From the NCBI RefSeq assembly GCF_027213715.1, contig NZ_JAPWGM010000005.1, forward strand, positions 124,001 to 188,000: 64,000 nt of DNA. The letters run 5' to 3'. The DNA comes from Pedobacter punctiformis (GTDB lineage: Bacteria; Bacteroidota; Bacteroidia; Sphingobacteriales; Sphingobacteriaceae). The notes under the pieces are model-generated. The model was not told where the DNA came from. It did not search any database and saw only the letters and a list, made by a program, of their open reading frames with translations. Shown in pieces: positions 61,361 through 64,000 of this stretch. The position numbers and the translations under genes were made by a program. Position 1 is the stretch's first letter; each line of letters opens with the position of its first letter.

Positions 61361-61403
61361 TCCGGAAAACCGTAAAAATTCCGGATATTCCGCTTTATTT
61401 TTA
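61361..61403 (+). promoter_or_regulatory. promoter of the single-pass membrane protein gene with palindromic operator
   Basis: TCCGG-AAAA-CCGTA (61361-61374) differs from the 57895 site at two positions and is followed after 21 bp by TATTTTTA (61396-61403), one base from the -7 consensus. The word ATTCCG recurs at 61330, 61359, 61379 and 61387. Confidence 0.55.
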
Positions 61404-61421
61404 CGCTTTAATTTTTAGAAA

Positions 61422-62462
61422 ATGTTTGAAGATTATAAAAAGGCAGTATTAGATTTCTATTTAGCACAGAAAGAAGCAGGCTTACTTTCCACGAATATGG
61501 AGAATCCGAACCGGTCAAAATTGAAAAGAGAATGCCTCAAAATCTTTTCGGAAAGACATTCAAAAGAAGATGATATAATGATTAGATCATTTTTTGATCC
61601 AACAAATAAGTTTAATGATTATATAAGAAGTATTGAACGATTTGACCTGAACAAATTCAGACCTTTAGTTGGTTTCTTAACATCTGACCAAAATATTAGA
61701 GATGAGGAAGCTGTGAAACTTTTAGCCTGGTTGGTTGGCTTTAAAAGTTATGGTATCTGGAGGAGTGGCCAAGGTGAAATAAATTTAATAAAAGACCCGG
61801 AAAGTCAAGATCACGCCAGGCCAATTGAAGATGTACTATCTAATTCACCTTTGATTACGCCGACGTATTTAACTGAAAATCACCCTGAACATAAACAGGA
61901 AATTGAGAAAGTGGAAAAGTTAGAAGAAGATGCGGGAAAGAAGGATAGTGGAGAAAGTAATGGCTCAGGTGGGTTTATGACTTTTCAAAGTGGTAATGGT
62001 GGACAGGATAGTCCGGAAGGTACCCCCAAAATTCCAATTGATGAATCAGATAGTAAGCCGCCAATATCTACACTAAAAATCATAATGATTTGTATAATGG
62101 TGCTGGTTGTAGGGACAGGGACCTTTCAGTTCTGGGGAAATAAAAAAGGCAGGGTTTATAATTCGTTATTTTTAAACCAGGATTGCATGTATTGGACAGG
62201 TGATCGATATCAACCCATTGTCTGTGATCAGAAGAAAGGCGATACACCAATAATTGCTTTAGACACACAGAAAGTAGCCCATTTAAAGAGAATTACCCAG
62301 CCTGATACACTTACATTAAACTCCCTGGGTAAAGTTTGGTATGTTAAAATAGGTGGAAAACCAGAATTTTATACATCAGATGGTTTTCACCCGGTATACA
62401 ACGATAGAAGGTTAAAACCAACAACAGAATACATATTGAAAGAGTATATTTTGAATAAATAG
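61422..62462 (+). CDS. single-pass membrane protein of unknown function
   Basis: 346 residues. Residues 1-115 are a helical cytoplasmic domain (YKKAVLDFYLAQKEAG, LKRECLKIFSERHSKEDD, LAWLVGFKSYG). I recall similar N-terminal domains in other Sphingobacteriaceae proteins of unknown role. A charged, disordered linker (about 120-215) leads to one membrane helix (about 222-243) and an exported C-terminal domain (250-346) with NQDCMYWTGDRYQPIVCDQ and a Tyr-rich end. The layout suggests a transmembrane signalling or anchoring protein. Its promoter resembles those of the neighbouring operon. Confidence 0.65.
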   Translation: MFEDYKKAVLDFYLAQKEAGLLSTNMENPNRSKLKRECLKIFSERHSKEDDIMIRSFFDPTNKFNDYIRSIERFDLNKFRPLVGFLTSDQNIRDEEAVKLLAWLVGFKSYGIWRSGQGEINLIKDPESQDHARPIEDVLSNSPLITPTYLTENHPEHKQEIEKVEKLEEDAGKKDSGESNGSGGFMTFQSGNGGQDSPEGTPKIPIDESDSKPPISTLKIIMICIMVLVVGTGTFQFWGNKKGRVYNSLFLNQDCMYWTGDRYQPIVCDQKKGDTPIIALDTQKVAHLKRITQPDTLTLNSLGKVWYVKIGGKPEFYTSDGFHPVYNDRRLKPTTEYILKEYILNK

Positions 62463-62476
62463 ATACGTTTTTATGA

Positions 62477-63409
62477 TTAGTCCTTTGATGATTCGTTAGA
62501 TTGTTTTTGGCTATAAATATTCTCCAAAGCATCCTTCAAATGGGTAAACTTAAATTTAAAACCTGCATCTAATATTTTTTGGGCAGAAGTATTATTGCTC
62601 ATCAATACCGCTTCGGTTCTTTCGCCTAATATTAAATCTAAAATACCTTTAGACACTTTTATTGGCCAAAAAGGCCTGTGCAATACTTTAGCAATGGTTT
62701 TAGTAAGGTTTGTATTGGTTGCAGGGTTAGGCGCACAAGCATTGTAGCTCCCCTCCATTTTTAGGTTTTCAATAGCTTCTGTGTACATGCCTACCATGTC
62801 ATCCATATGCAGCCAGGGCGTCCATTGTTTGCCTGTACCTAAGGCAGCACCTGCAAACATCCTCACAGGTAAATCCAGCTGGGGCAGGGCACCTCCGGCT
62901 TTTGTAATTACAATACCGGTACGAAGCTTTACAACTCTTAAACTTAATTTCCGGCCTTCCTCTACGGCATCTTCCCAAAGTTTACAGCATTCAGCTAAAA
63001 AACCATACCCGTTCGGACTTTCTTCTGTTAATATTTCATCTCCGCAATCGCCATAATAACCAACGGCAGAGGCCGAAATGAAAGATTTTATTTGATGATC
63101 CCGATGCTCTTTTATGATTTTAAAGAGCAATCCGGTCGATTTTATACGGCTGTCTATAATTTGTTTTTTACGTTCGGCGGTCCATTTTTTATCTGCAACA
63201 GGTTCACCAGCTAAATGAACAACGGCATCAACCCCATCAATGCACTTTGGATCGATTTGTTGCTTGTAAACATCCCATAAAAAAGCATTAGGATCATTTT
63301 CTACCTTCCGTGACAGCGTATTAACCAAATAGCCCTTATTTAAAAGGTGCTTTTTTAGTGCTGTACCTACTAAACCCGTAGCGCCTGTGATCAGAATCTT
63401 TTTAGCCAT
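62477..63409 (-). CDS. TIGR01777 family NAD(P)-dependent epimerase-like protein
   Basis: 310 residues. The N-terminal nucleotide-binding motif is KKILITGATGLVGTALKKHLL; GVDAVVHLAGEPVADKKW, SASAVGYYGD and RTGIVI follow, and the C-terminal DUF1731 part (LHRPFWPIKVSKGILDLILGERTEAVL) is present. The family resembles sugar-nucleotide epimerases (YfcH-like), but the substrate is unknown. It is convergent with the membrane protein gene, 14 bp away. Confidence 0.93.
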   Translation of the reverse strand: MAKKILITGATGLVGTALKKHLLNKGYLVNTLSRKVENDPNAFLWDVYKQQIDPKCIDGVDAVVHLAGEPVADKKWTAERKKQIIDSRIKSTGLLFKIIKEHRDHQIKSFISASAVGYYGDCGDEILTEESPNGYGFLAECCKLWEDAVEEGRKLSLRVVKLRTGIVITKAGGALPQLDLPVRMFAGAALGTGKQWTPWLHMDDMVGMYTEAIENLKMEGSYNACAPNPATNTNLTKTIAKVLHRPFWPIKVSKGILDLILGERTEAVLMSNNTSAQKILDAGFKFKFTHLKDALENIYSQKQSNESSKD

Positions 63410-63526
63410 GTTTTTAAAACACTAAAGATACGAAACGGTTTCGCTACGGGTAAATTAGTCTGATTACATTTTTTTAAATGGTTTATCTCGCCCTTAGTCT
63501 TTCTGCTTTAAATTCCTTTACCTCAA

Positions 63527-64000
63527 TTAAAGCCCTGAGATTAGCTTATTCTTTGGCCCTTTAACTGTATAGCTCAACCTTAAAACCTTAGTTTCGTTTG
63601 GTGCTAATTTAAGTTGCCACGAAAGCATTCCGGTTTCCTTATTTACTTCAGCACCGTTACTTTCCAATAATTCGGTTTCAATATCACTCTCCGTTGATAA
63701 AGGATATTGATCTTTAATTGAAAGATCTATTGCTTCCTTCTTCGTGTTGCGAATGGTGATGGTATAGGTAAACATTTGTTTCTTATTGCTTCCAATAAAT
63801 TTGGTGCTGCTAAAATCGGCCAGTTTTTCTTTTTTGATGATGATTTTTTTGTCTTTACCCATGCTCAGGCTCAACGTATCCCTAATACTTTCCGGGTTTA
63901 TATAAGATTTTCCGGTATACGTATTTTCAAAAATAATGTTGGCATCTCCAGCCTGCAGGTTTAATTTTTCCCAATCGGTAACATCGGCAAGCAGATAAGC
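63527..64000 (-). CDS. DUF4139 domain protein, C-terminal part (5' end outside window)
   Basis: The frame is open to the window edge, giving 157 residues; internal TTG or ATG codons near 63874 are not starts. ADVTDWEKLNLQAGDANIIFEN, TYTGKSYINP, TLSLSMGKDKKIIIKKEKL and SNKKQMFTYTITIRNTKKEAIDLSIKDQYP match the C-terminal domain of DUF4139 (mucoidy inhibitor MuiA-like) proteins, which are exported beta-rich proteins of unknown role in Bacteroidota. The C-terminal end (YTVKGPKNKLISGL) is of normal type. Confidence 0.82.
   Translation of the reverse strand, partial: AYLLADVTDWEKLNLQAGDANIIFENTYTGKSYINPESIRDTLSLSMGKDKKIIIKKEKLADFSSTKFIGSNKKQMFTYTITIRNTKKEAIDLSIKDQYPLSTESDIETELLESNGAEVNKETGMLSWQLKLAPNETKVLRLSYTVKGPKNKLISGL

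Noticed and set aside
63481..63540. Possible frameshift at the end of the DUF4139 gene, since the next frame reads protein-like for about 17 codons
   Set aside because: The C-terminus as read looks normal for the family, and the extra stretch is too short to judge.

Overview
The window comes from a member of the Bacteroidota, most likely Sphingobacteriaceae and close to Pedobacter. The signs are type IX secretion (T9SS) proteins, PorP/SprF, many OmpA-type proteins, DUF4302 and DUF6804 proteins, LytS/LytTR signalling, and AT-rich intergenic DNA with TAnnTTTG -7 promoter elements and no obvious Shine-Dalgarno sites. I saw no rRNA, tRNA, CRISPR array, insertion sequence or phage gene.

Layout. 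1-3.6 kb: end of a DUF4302 lipoprotein gene, a small Cys-containing membrane protein with a DUF983 protein, DUF2461, and a coiled-coil OmpA lipoprotein. 3.7-20.5 kb: an NTPase with an N-terminal helical DNA-binding-like domain, divergent from a giant 3654-residue T9SS adhesin that is followed by PorP/SprF and a PorE-like OmpA protein. 20.7-25.9 kb: a RiPP-type locus with a LanB dehydratase, a LytS-type kinase, a LytTR regulator and, between the two signalling genes on the opposite strand, a 50-residue Thr-rich, Cys-free peptide that looks like its precursor. 26-38.3 kb: a stand-alone HsdR_N nuclease domain, HtpG, a receiver protein, a BadF-type sugar kinase, a complete RND efflux operon, an M61 peptidase and a small outer-membrane protein. 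38.7-49.8 kb: fatty-acid activation and beta-oxidation (FadD-like ligase, MarR regulator, FadB/J, thiolase, acyl-CoA dehydrogenase) with gamma-glutamyltransferase and an OmpA porin inserted. 49.9-52.6 kb: two FKBP lipoproteins and a photolyase. 52.6-62.5 kb: an accessory region. 62.5-64 kb: a TIGR01777 epimerase and the end of a DUF4139 protein.

The most novel part is 52.6-62.5 kb. A closely packed eight-gene operon encodes a DUF1508 protein, an HsdR_N nuclease-like protein, a DUF6804 membrane protein, a TerB-like protein, a membrane protein with long coiled coils, a vWA-like secreted protein, a small Cys/His protein and a secreted thermonuclease. Next to it lie a second small Cys/His protein, a NarL-like regulator, a TPR lipoprotein histidine kinase, a small secreted acidic peptide and a single-pass membrane protein. 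Three of these transcription units carry the same palindrome, TAyGG-N4-CCrTA or a close variant, placed 21-22 bp upstream of the -7 element. This suggests one regulon, probably driven by the resident two-component pair. Similar shared-operator signals were found for the LytTR/LanB locus (a TTyGTGTAA box, including a tandem with 21-bp period) and for the fatty-acid genes (ATGC-N2-GCAT in front of marR and fadD).
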